From: an uncultured Spirochaetia bacterium
Lineage (GTDB): Bacteria; Spirochaetota; UBA6919
Reading direction: 5' to 3'
Length of the DNA: 12,411 nt
Assembly (NCBI GenBank): GCA_913053665.1
Contig: CAJXGR010000062.1
Location: 1 to 12,411, forward strand
The translations under genes were made by a program, and so were the position numbers. The notes under the pieces are model-generated. The model did no database searches and had not been told where the DNA came from. It saw only the letters and a list, made by a program, of their open reading frames with translations. Positions 1 to 6,086 of this stretch are shown here, one piece after another. The number at the start of each line of letters is the position of its first letter. Positions within the stretch are counted from its first letter, which is position 1.

Positions 1-39
1 CGTTATCAACTCAGAAGAAAGTTTCAAAAATATAACTAA
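1..39 (+). CDS. C-terminal tail of an upstream gene, probably pstA (phosphate ABC transporter permease)
   Basis: The first frame is open from the window edge and reads RYQLRRKFQKYN before a TAA at 37-39. Only 12 codons are visible, so the product cannot be identified from sequence. A short basic tail just after a last membrane helix is typical of PstA, and pstA is normally the gene directly before pstB. The stop lies 12 bases before the first pstB ATG, as expected for a tightly packed operon. The assignment is inference from context; any other upstream operon gene would also fit. Confidence 0.4.
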   Translation, partial: RYQLRRKFQKYN

Positions 40-124
40 AAAGGAAATATCATGAGTCCATCAGCAAAAATCAGAGATACAACTAACAAAGGAAATACTA
101 TGAATCAATCATCGAAAATCAGGG
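34..124 (+). repeat. Imperfect in-frame tandem duplication of the pstB translation start
   Basis: Two copies stand side by side, about 34-76 and 81-124. From position 40 onward the copies align at an exact offset of 48 bases, with about 30 of 37 bases identical (40-76 against 88-124). A one-base indel separates the AACTAA and AAGGAA blocks. Each copy holds AACTAA, an AAGGAAAT ribosome binding site, an ATG six bases beyond AAGGA, and codons for a similar peptide (MSPSAKIR and MNQSSKIR). The 48-base period equals 16 codons, so both ATGs read into the same protein. The divergence between copies suggests an old event. Confidence 0.75.
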
Positions 125-870
125 TCGAGCATCTTGATTTCTATTATGACAAAGAAAGTGACGTCAAAACCCTTAAGGATGTGAATATTACAATCCCTGA
201 AAATCAGGTCACCGCATTAATCGGACCATCGGGTTGTGGGAAAACTACTTTCCTCAAGACCCTCAACCGAATGATTGATATGGTGGATAATACCAGATTG
301 GAAGGAAGCGTTTTTATTGATGGAGTGGACATATACCGTGACGGATCAGATGCGACTGAGCTTAGGAAAAAGGTTGGAATGGTGTTCCAGAAGTCAAACC
401 CTTTTCCCAAGTCTATTTTCGATAATATAGCTTATGGACCCCGCATCTATGGGGAATCCAATAAGCTAAACTTAGCTCATATTGTTGAAGAGTCTCTTCA
501 GAAAGCCGCCTTGTGGAATGAAGTAAAGGATCGATTGAACGAATCGGCCTTAGGGCTTTCGGGAGGCCAACAGCAAAGGCTTTGTATAGCCCGGGCTCTT
601 GCAGTCGAACCCAATATTCTTTTGATGGATGAACCGGCCAGTGCCCTGGATCCCATTGCGACTACAAAGATTGAGGAACTTATTTTCCAGTTGAAAAAAA
701 GCTATACGATAGTCATTGTGACTCACAACATGCAGCAAGCCGCTCGCGTGTCGGACTACACAGCATTTTTCTACCTGGGAGAACTCATTGAATACGCCAC
801 AACAGAAAAGATATTTACCAATCCTTCTATGAAAAAAACAGAAGATTATGTCACGGGACGATTTGGTTAA
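52..870 (+). CDS. pstB: Phosphate ABC transporter ATP-binding protein PstB
   Basis: This is the ATPase subunit that powers high-affinity phosphate import by the PstSCAB transporter; it sits on the cytoplasmic face of the inner membrane. Counting from the ATG at 52, the Walker A motif GPSGCGKTT is at residues 58-66, the Q-loop glutamine at 113, the ABC signature LSGGQQQR at 169-176, Walker B ILLMDEP at 189-195 and the switch histidine in VTHNM at 225. The sequence NPFPKSIFDNIAYGPRIYG after the Q-loop is characteristic of PstB. Two starts are credible: ATG 52 (272 residues) and ATG 100 (256 residues, closer to the usual PstB length). Each has AAGGA six bases upstream because the start region is duplicated. 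I give the outer start because it lies just after the upstream stop, but ATG 100 alone would give a complete protein. The gene is complete, and phoU follows after 23 bases. Confidence 0.96.
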   Translation: MSPSAKIRDTTNKGNTMNQSSKIRVEHLDFYYDKESDVKTLKDVNITIPENQVTALIGPSGCGKTTFLKTLNRMIDMVDNTRLEGSVFIDGVDIYRDGSDATELRKKVGMVFQKSNPFPKSIFDNIAYGPRIYGESNKLNLAHIVEESLQKAALWNEVKDRLNESALGLSGGQQQRLCIARALAVEPNILLMDEPASALDPIATTKIEELIFQLKKSYTIVIVTHNMQQAARVSDYTAFFYLGELIEYATTEKIFTNPSMKKTEDYVTGRFG

Positions 871-893
871 TTCATTAATAAAAGGAAAATAAT

Positions 894-1556
894 ATGATCA
901 TACAACTCGATGAAGAGATTAATCTGTTAAGAAAAACCCTTTTGGAAATGGGTAATTCAGTAGAAGAAGCTATTGAAGAAGCGACCAAGGCTTTAAAGGA
1001 TCGTGATTACACTCTGGCCAAGCAGGTGATTAAAAACGATTTATTCATCAACCGCCTGGAAGTTAAAATAGACAAGATATGTCTTAGAATCTTTGCTCTA
1101 AAACAACCTATAGCGATTGACCTTCGTTTTGTTGCATCTGGTTTGAAAATAAACAATGAGCTTGAACGGATGGGTGATTTCGCCTCGAGAATTGCCCATA
1201 ATGCCCTTGGTCTGAGTAGAATTGATGATCCGCCTTATCTTGATGAGATCTACACAATGAAAAACCTTGTCCAGCAAATGCTTAAACTTTCTCTCGACGC
1301 TTTTATACAAAGAAATGTTGACCTCGCTCAAAAGATGATTGAACAAGATAAAGAAGTCGACAAGCACTACGAAAAGGTGATCACCGCAATTGGTCCTTAT
1401 GTTCACGAAGATTCGGAACGCTTTGAGACAGGTTTAATGATTATCGATATTGCCAAATGTCTGGAACGTATTGGTGATCATGCCAAAAACATTTGTGAAG
1501 ATGCGATTTACCTTGCTAAAGGGGAAATCGTTAAGCATCAATCTATAAACCTATGA
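894..1556 (+). CDS. phoU: Phosphate signalling protein PhoU
   Basis: PhoU links the Pst transporter to the phosphate two-component system and restrains phosphate uptake and Pho regulon activity when phosphate is plentiful. The 220-residue length is normal. The protein has the two expected three-helix halves, each with the metal-binding signature of the family: ELERMGDFASRIA at residues 89-101 and CLERIGDHAKNICED at 189-203. No membrane segment or signal peptide is seen; it should be a cytoplasmic, peripheral protein. AAAAGGAAAATAAT directly before the ATG supplies a good ribosome binding site and fixes the start. The stop TGA overlaps the ATG of the next gene (ATGA at 1553-1556), which implies translational coupling to the response regulator. 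Confidence 0.96.
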   Translation: MIIQLDEEINLLRKTLLEMGNSVEEAIEEATKALKDRDYTLAKQVIKNDLFINRLEVKIDKICLRIFALKQPIAIDLRFVASGLKINNELERMGDFASRIAHNALGLSRIDDPPYLDEIYTMKNLVQQMLKLSLDAFIQRNVDLAQKMIEQDKEVDKHYEKVITAIGPYVHEDSERFETGLMIIDIAKCLERIGDHAKNICEDAIYLAKGEIVKHQSINL

Positions 1557-2293
1557 TAGAAAAAATAAAACAGCCCATACGTGTTTCTGTTGTCGATGAC
1601 GAAGAAGATCTTCTTGAAATCCTCTCTATCAATCTAAAATCGGAAGGTTATGAGGTTCAAAAGTTTATTTCCGGCAATCAGTTTCTTAATGAAATCCTTA
1701 ACGGTAAGGACTTACCCGATTTGGTTCTCCTTGATATTATGATGGATGGAATAAATGGTCTTGATGTATGTCGCAAAATGCGTATGGATATAAGATTCCA
1801 GACTATCCCTGTTATCTTTTTAACAGCTAAAACAGGTATAAAAGACAAGATACAGGGTTTAGAATGGGGCGGGGATGATTATATCACAAAACCATTCAAC
1901 ATCAAGGAGCTTCTTCTCCGTGTTAAGGCAGTTCTAAAAAGGATTCCCAAAGATATGGAAATAGGGGATATTCAAAACATCTTCACCTATAAGGATTTAA
2001 CTGTAAAAAGAGATTCCTTCCTGGCCACTTTAGATGATCAATCCATTAAACTCACCAAAACAGAGTTTCATTTATTACTTTTATTCCTTGAAAATCCAGG
2101 ACGTTTCTTTCCACGACAGGAGATCATCGACTTTATCTGGACAGATGATACCTATATTTCAGAACGTACTGTGGATGTTCATATTCAAAGGCTTCGAAAG
2201 AAACTGAAACATTGTAAAACACTGATATCCACTTACTCAGGTGTTGGATACGGCTATTTTCCAGACAAGTCTAGTCAAAATCATCCTCTTTGA
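1553..2293 (+). CDS. phoB: OmpR/PhoB-family response regulator, probably of phosphate starvation
   Basis: This is a 246-residue two-domain transcription factor. The receiver domain (about residues 9-128) has the acidic pair D15-D16, the phospho-acceptor D61 in VLLDIMMDG, the switch T91 in FLTAK and K113 in ITKPF. The winged-helix DNA-binding domain (about 145-238) has LTKTEFHLLLLFLENPGRFF, the recognition-helix region RTVDVHIQRLRKKL and the terminal hairpin SGVGYGYF. The gene overlaps phoU by four bases in a pst operon, so it most likely activates the Pho regulon, including this operon. Its name depends on that context; the sequence alone says only OmpR family. No histidine kinase gene lies beside it in the window. 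The next gene converges after 54 bases, in which I see no convincing terminator. Confidence 0.88.
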   Translation: MIEKIKQPIRVSVVDDEEDLLEILSINLKSEGYEVQKFISGNQFLNEILNGKDLPDLVLLDIMMDGINGLDVCRKMRMDIRFQTIPVIFLTAKTGIKDKIQGLEWGGDDYITKPFNIKELLLRVKAVLKRIPKDMEIGDIQNIFTYKDLTVKRDSFLATLDDQSIKLTKTEFHLLLLFLENPGRFFPRQEIIDFIWTDDTYISERTVDVHIQRLRKKLKHCKTLISTYSGVGYGYFPDKSSQNHPL

Positions 2294-2347
2294 GTAAATC
2301 CCGTAAAAGACCCAAAATACACATTTTTATCCTGATTTTTCGTATCA

Positions 2348-3235
2348 CTACCAATTATAGACATCCTCATCGAACTTGTTATAATCTTCATAGCGCAGGA
2401 TTTGGTAGAGCCGTTTTCTAGTCTGCATTTGCGATAGTAGACCCTCCTGAGATCCTTCTTCAAGTATATGGGATAAGCCATCCTCAACAGCTTTCATCGC
2501 CAACCTGAGGGTGGTCACGGGATAGATCACAATATTATACCCTATATCCTGAAGCTCTTTGTAATTCAGTAATTTGGACTTGCCAAACTCCGTCATATTG
2601 GCTAACAGCGGAACGTCAATGGCTTTCCGAAAGGCCTCAAACTCCTTCTCGTCTTGAAGGGCTTCGGGAAAGATCATATCGGCTCCAGCGTCCACATAGG
2701 CTTTTGCCCGTTCTATGGCCTGGTCTAAACCCTCTATGGATCTTGCATCCGTTCTGGCAATGAGCAAGAAGTCTGGATCACTCTTTGCTCTCTCCGCCGC
2801 CCTGATTTTCTTTACCATAGCGTCCTGATCGACCAGCTTCTTATGGTCTAAATGCCCACAACGCTTGGGATTCACCTGATCCTCTAGATGGCATCCACAG
2901 AGACCAAACTCTTCCAATTCCTGGATGGTCCTCACAACATTCATGGTCTCACCAAATCCCGTATCGATATCGATGATGGCAGGTAGTTTGGTGACTCTTG
3001 CAATCTTTCGCCCACGACTGGAGACTTCTGTGAGAGTGGTTAAGCCAATATCCGGGAGGGCAAGATCGTTGGATAGAACAGCCCCTGAGATATATACCCC
3101 ATCAAATGCCAGTTCTTCAATAAGCAGAGAAACGAGGGGGGAAAAGGCTCCGGGGAACCTTAGCAACTTATTGGTCTTTAGGGCTTTTCGTAAATCCTTT
3201 CGCTTATCCTGTGGATTCTTGCTTCTAAAGAGCAT
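2348..3235 (-). CDS. prpB: Methylisocitrate lyase (ICL/PEP mutase family)
   Basis: This enzyme cleaves 2-methylisocitrate to pyruvate and succinate, the last step of the methylcitrate cycle of propionate breakdown. The 295-residue protein has the family features: SGAVLSN at 50-56, the metal-binding aspartates in DIDTGFG at 89-95, the catalytic loop KRCGH at 124-128 (catalytic Cys126), IARTDAR at 159-165 and FPEAL at 189-193. KRCGH fits methylisocitrate lyases; isocitrate lyases are longer and usually have KKCGH. The related 2,3-dimethylmalate lyase and carboxyphosphonoenolpyruvate mutase are the alternatives, but the adjacent prpD favours PrpB. The ATG shares one base with the prpD stop (TAATG) and has GAGGT about ten bases upstream inside prpD, so the genes are coupled. 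The protein is cytoplasmic and complete. Confidence 0.93.
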   Translation of the reverse strand: MLFRSKNPQDKRKDLRKALKTNKLLRFPGAFSPLVSLLIEELAFDGVYISGAVLSNDLALPDIGLTTLTEVSSRGRKIARVTKLPAIIDIDTGFGETMNVVRTIQELEEFGLCGCHLEDQVNPKRCGHLDHKKLVDQDAMVKKIRAAERAKSDPDFLLIARTDARSIEGLDQAIERAKAYVDAGADMIFPEALQDEKEFEAFRKAIDVPLLANMTEFGKSKLLNYKELQDIGYNIVIYPVTTLRLAMKAVEDGLSHILEEGSQEGLLSQMQTRKRLYQILRYEDYNKFDEDVYNW

Positions 3236-4743
3236 TAGAATATACCTCGGTCGTCCTTTTGATGGTTCACAAGGCGATCAAGAGGAACCTGAACGTTCAG
3301 TCCTTTGATCCCGTCATCATCTAAATCGGGTAAACGCTGCACCAGACTAAGGAAACGATCTCGTTCTTTTCGTTCGATAATACCTTCTGTTAATGTATCA
3401 AACTTCTGGATATAGTCTGGACGGGTAAAAGGTTTCGCTCCTGCCGGGTGAGCGTTTGCTAAAGAGATTTCATCCTCCAGGGTATCCCCATTCTTGAAGT
3501 GAATAAGGACCTTCGCACCAAAACTCTTTTTATTGGGGTCTGGATCATGATAGCGTTTGGTCCACTCCGGAGATTCTACTGTAGTAATCTTATGCCAGAG
3601 TGTCACTGTATCGGGTCTTTTGGTCCGTTCGGGAGTATAGCTAGTCACATGATGCCATTTCCCATCCTGAAGGGCTACGGCAAAGATATACATAATACTG
3701 TGATCCAATGTTTCGCGACTGGCATTGGGATCCATCTTCTGAGGGTCATTGGATCCTGTCCCAATCACGTAATGGGTGTGATGACTTGTATGAATCACAA
3801 TGCTTTCTATATCATTAAAATTAGGTATTTTGGTTCTCATCCTAAAAGCCAAGTCAATGAGAGCCTGCGATTGATACTCAGCCGAATGCTCTTTTGTGTA
3901 AGATTCAAGGATAGCGAGTTTAGGCTCTCCAGATTCAGAGAGTGGAACATTATATTCACCTTCAGGGCCATCCAAAAGATAGGCTATCACACTGTCTTCT
4001 CCCTCATAGATGGGTGACGGGCTTTTCTCGCCTCGCATAGCCCTGTCCACTGCTTCAATAGCAAGCTTTCCGGCATGAGCGGGTGCATAGGCCTTCCAGC
4101 TGGATATTTCTCCCTTTCGGGACTGCCGTGTGCTGCAGGTTACATGGAGAGCCTGTTGAATGGATTGGTAGACGGTGTCTAGGTCTAAGCCTAAAAGAGT
4201 CCCGATACCGGCGGCGACGGAAGGCCCTAGATGGGCGATGTGGTCTATTTTGTGCTTATGAAGGCATATTCCTTTCACCAGATTGATTTGTATCTCATAA
4301 CCTGTTCCAATAGCCCTTAACAAATCCTTTCCATTGCAATCACACTGCTGAGCAACGGCCAAGATGGGTGGAATGTTGTCAGCCGGATGGGAATAGTCGG
4401 CGGCTAAATAGGTGTCGTGCATATCCAGCTCACGCACGGCTGTTCCATTAGCCCAGGCGGCCCATTCAGCGTCAAAGGTCTGGTCCATGGGGATACCAAA
4501 TACAGTAGCTCCTTGAGTTCCTGGATGGCAAAGGGCTTGAGATCGTGCATTCGCTACAGGGCTCCTGTTGATAGCAGCTATGGCAACACCGGCATTGTCA
4601 ATCATCCGGTTGATCACCATCTCAGTCACTTTGTCTTTTATATCAACTGGATCACAAGCGACTTCAGCGATCTTCCAGGCTAACTGATCTTCTTTGGCTA
4701 AATGGTCTCTGGATGGATGTACGCGGACTTTATGGATACGCAC
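3235..4743 (-). CDS. prpD: 2-methylcitrate dehydratase PrpD (MmgE/PrpD family)
   Basis: PrpD dehydrates 2-methylcitrate to 2-methyl-cis-aconitate in propionate catabolism; it is a cytoplasmic enzyme without an iron-sulfur cluster. Recognisable family blocks, in residues counted from the upstream ATG at 4762-4764, are MVINRMIDNAGVAIAA (about 50-65), GATVFG (84-89), HDTYLAADYSHPADNIPPIL in the active-site region (about 115-134), a long helical domain, and YHDPDPNKKSFGAKVLIHF near the C-terminus. From memory, the overall form resembles the actinobacterial-type PrpD of about 500 residues more than the 483-residue E. coli protein. I chose the GTG at 4741-4743 (502 residues) because GAGGG precedes it by four bases and the resulting RIHKVRVHPS opening matches that family. 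The ATG at 4762-4764 (509 residues) is in frame but has no ribosome binding site. The stop overlaps the prpB start. Confidence 0.92.
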   Translation of the reverse strand: MRIHKVRVHPSRDHLAKEDQLAWKIAEVACDPVDIKDKVTEMVINRMIDNAGVAIAAINRSPVANARSQALCHPGTQGATVFGIPMDQTFDAEWAAWANGTAVRELDMHDTYLAADYSHPADNIPPILAVAQQCDCNGKDLLRAIGTGYEIQINLVKGICLHKHKIDHIAHLGPSVAAGIGTLLGLDLDTVYQSIQQALHVTCSTRQSRKGEISSWKAYAPAHAGKLAIEAVDRAMRGEKSPSPIYEGEDSVIAYLLDGPEGEYNVPLSESGEPKLAILESYTKEHSAEYQSQALIDLAFRMRTKIPNFNDIESIVIHTSHHTHYVIGTGSNDPQKMDPNASRETLDHSIMYIFAVALQDGKWHHVTSYTPERTKRPDTVTLWHKITTVESPEWTKRYHDPDPNKKSFGAKVLIHFKNGDTLEDEISLANAHPAGAKPFTRPDYIQKFDTLTEGIIERKERDRFLSLVQRLPDLDDDGIKGLNVQVPLDRLVNHQKDDRGIF

Positions 4744-4776
4744 TAGGCCCTCACAAAGGTTCATCGATTCGAACTA

Positions 4777-4811
4777 TTGGACTGTTTGAATTATAATCTC
4801 ATTCAGTCAAA
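4777..4811. promoter_or_regulatory. Candidate operator dyad over the prpDB -10 box
   Basis: TTGGACTG (4777-4784) and CAGTCAAA (4804-4811) form an imperfect inverted repeat with seven of eight positions matching and a 19-base spacer. Its centre at 4794 falls inside the -10 box, where a bound repressor would block RNA polymerase. No regulator gene for prpDB is visible, and such short dyads arise by chance, so this is only a candidate. Confidence 0.3.
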
Positions 4812-4818
4812 AAGACAA
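4790..4818 (-). promoter_or_regulatory. Probable sigma70-type promoter of prpDB
   Basis: Read on the minus strand, a -35 box TTGTCT (4818-4813) is followed by exactly 17 bases and a perfect -10 box TATAAT (4795-4790). Transcription would start near 4783, giving a leader of about 40 bases before the GTG start of prpD and only about 19 before the upstream ATG. It is the only strong minus-strand match I see in the gap. Confidence 0.65.
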
Positions 4819-4827
4819 GAAAAAACA

Positions 4828-4857
4828 TTGGTTCTTTATTTTTATGTATATTATAAG
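4828..4857 (+). promoter_or_regulatory. Possible promoter of the CPBP protease gene
   Basis: A -35-like TTGGTT (4828-4833) is followed by overlapping -10-like hexamers TATTAT (4849-4854, 15-base spacer) and TATAAG (4852-4857, 18-base spacer). Either would give a leader of about 30 bases before the TTG start. The region is AT-rich, so chance matches are likely. It lies back to back with the prpDB promoter in the 128-base divergent gap. Confidence 0.35.
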
Positions 4858-4877
4858 AAGACTGCAATCGATTATCC

Positions 4878-4886
4878 AGGAAGGGA
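4878..4886 (+). promoter_or_regulatory. Ribosome binding site that decides the TTG start of the CPBP gene
   Basis: AGGAAGGGA ends six bases before TTG 4893-4895. The spacing is ideal and no in-frame ATG or GTG is nearby, so this site is the reason for calling a TTG start. Confidence 0.7.
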
Positions 4887-4892
4887 ACACAA

Positions 4893-5807
4893 TTGACTCA
4901 AAACGAAGCCTTTCAAAACCTTAAACCCCATGACTTTATCCTCCTGGGTCTTTATTTTTTAAGGGATGAGATATCCACTTTGATATATGATATACTGGAA
5001 GTAACTTTAAGTTATGGAATAGACAGAAGTATATATGACTTCTTCTCCGCAGAGGTTTTAGATTATGGTCCAGTCCTCATATGGGCCTTCATTTACTTTA
5101 AAAGGCTGAATATTCAACCCAAAGACCTGTTCATTGGAACACCCCTTCCTTCAAGACGTCATTTCACCCATATATTAACTATTCTCCTACCTCTTATGTT
5201 TCTATCTTATGGATTTGCATGGCTTTGGAGTTATCCTATCAGCTTGATTTATCCAGATTACATGGTGGAACAGTTAAAAGAACTTAGCTTCATAACGACT
5301 AAAGATACCGATTTTCCCCTTCTTTACAACGTTATGGACACAATCGATACCATTTTCTTAGCCCCATTCCTTGAGGAGCTTTTATTTAGAGGGATTCTCT
5401 TCCAGTTATGGAGGAAGATGTGGGGCTTTACTGAAGGACTGATCCTTTCCTCTCTGCTTTTCGGCTTGATACATCCCGATATACCTGGCGCACTCTTGTT
5501 TGGCATGGTAATGTGCCTTTTATATGTCCGTACAGGCAGTCTTTTAATCCCTTTTGTCTGTCATTCTACGTATAACACTATCGTCACCCTATGGGAAGTC
5601 TCCTGGGAGAATGGGCAAGAAGCTCTTTGGACACCCATTTTACAGAATCTTGGCCTGAAGGTAGAAGATATCTATCAGCCCTTTAATAAAACCTCTTTTT
5701 TATTCTATGGCAATGGATGGATATCTATACTATGCCTGTTGATATCGATCCCATGGATCTTATGGTATTTAAAGAAATATTGGCCTAAACAAGAGAGTAA
5801 TTACTAG
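4893..5807 (+). CDS. CPBP (CAAX/ABI-type) intramembrane metalloprotease
   Basis: This is a 304-residue multi-pass inner-membrane protein. It carries the three conserved elements of the CPBP family catalytic core: E161-E162-x-x-x-R166 in FLEELLFRG, F190-x-x-x-H194 in FGLIH, and H224-x-x-x-N228 in HSTYN. These residues bind the catalytic metal within the membrane in the eukaryotic CAAX protease Rce1; bacterial substrates are mostly unknown. Hydrophobic segments lie at about 60-70, 93-118, 150-172, 182-215, 218-233 and 277-293. About 75 residues follow the last motif, ending in a membrane segment and a lysine-rich tail. The start is TTG, chosen for its strong ribosome binding site. The gene is monocistronic as seen: divergent from prpDB and converging on the Rpn gene. 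No bacteriocin or secretion gene stands beside it that would suggest a bacteriocin-processing or immunity role, so its substrate is unknown. Confidence 0.88.
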   Translation: MTQNEAFQNLKPHDFILLGLYFLRDEISTLIYDILEVTLSYGIDRSIYDFFSAEVLDYGPVLIWAFIYFKRLNIQPKDLFIGTPLPSRRHFTHILTILLPLMFLSYGFAWLWSYPISLIYPDYMVEQLKELSFITTKDTDFPLLYNVMDTIDTIFLAPFLEELLFRGILFQLWRKMWGFTEGLILSSLLFGLIHPDIPGALLFGMVMCLLYVRTGSLLIPFVCHSTYNTIVTLWEVSWENGQEALWTPILQNLGLKVEDIYQPFNKTSFLFYGNGWISILCLLISIPWILWYLKKYWPKQESNY

Positions 5808-5867
5808 GTATAATTGGTTCATCCGTTGGTTCGCTGAGGTTTAATATCCAGTACTAAATAGATTCAT

Positions 5868-6086
5868 CTACCCTTCCTTGAGTCCTTCAATCTCTTTAAT
5901 AGAAAGATTTGTCACTTCAATGATAGACTTTACACTGTCCTTTCTCAAGAGCATTTTCCTAGCGATCTCTAGTTCTTTTAAATGTTTACCTATCTTTTTA
6001 CCTTCTTTTTTGCCTTCTTTTTTGCCTTTTTCCACCAACTCTTTATAGGCCCTTGTCTCTTCAAGGGGAGTTAAACTCTCAAGCAT
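5868..6086 (-). CDS. Candidate internal product: C-terminal short form (RpnS-like antitoxin) of the Rpn nuclease
   Basis: An ATG at 6086-6084 (Met202 of the full-length protein) is preceded by a perfect AGGAGGT and would give a 72-residue protein containing the KKEG hinge and the helix-turn-helix-like tail without the nuclease core. In E. coli rpn genes, the C-terminal domain is also made from an internal start and inhibits the full-length nuclease. The boundary here falls where that model predicts, between nuclease and tail. The signal could arise by chance, because GAGGAGGTC simply encodes Glu-Glu-Val. The site is seen in the sequence; its use and the antitoxin role are inferred by analogy. 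Confidence 0.5.
   Translation of the reverse strand: MLESLTPLEETRAYKELVEKGKKEGKKEGKKIGKHLKELEIARKMLLRKDSVKSIIEVTNLSIKEIEGLKEG

Noticed and set aside
2294..2347. Possible bidirectional terminator between the regulator gene and prpB
   Set aside because: The only hairpin I find is an A/T-only five-base stem (AAAAT...ATTTT near 2316-2328), far too weak to call an intrinsic terminator.
3499..4017. 172-codon open frame on the plus strand
   Set aside because: It lies wholly antisense to prpD, has no convincing ribosome binding site and its translation resembles no protein family; prpD has clear family motifs over the same stretch.
5808..5867. Terminator between the converging CPBP and Rpn genes
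   Set aside because: Only a five-base TAGAT/ATCTA palindrome with a two-base loop is seen, with no T tract; not supportable.
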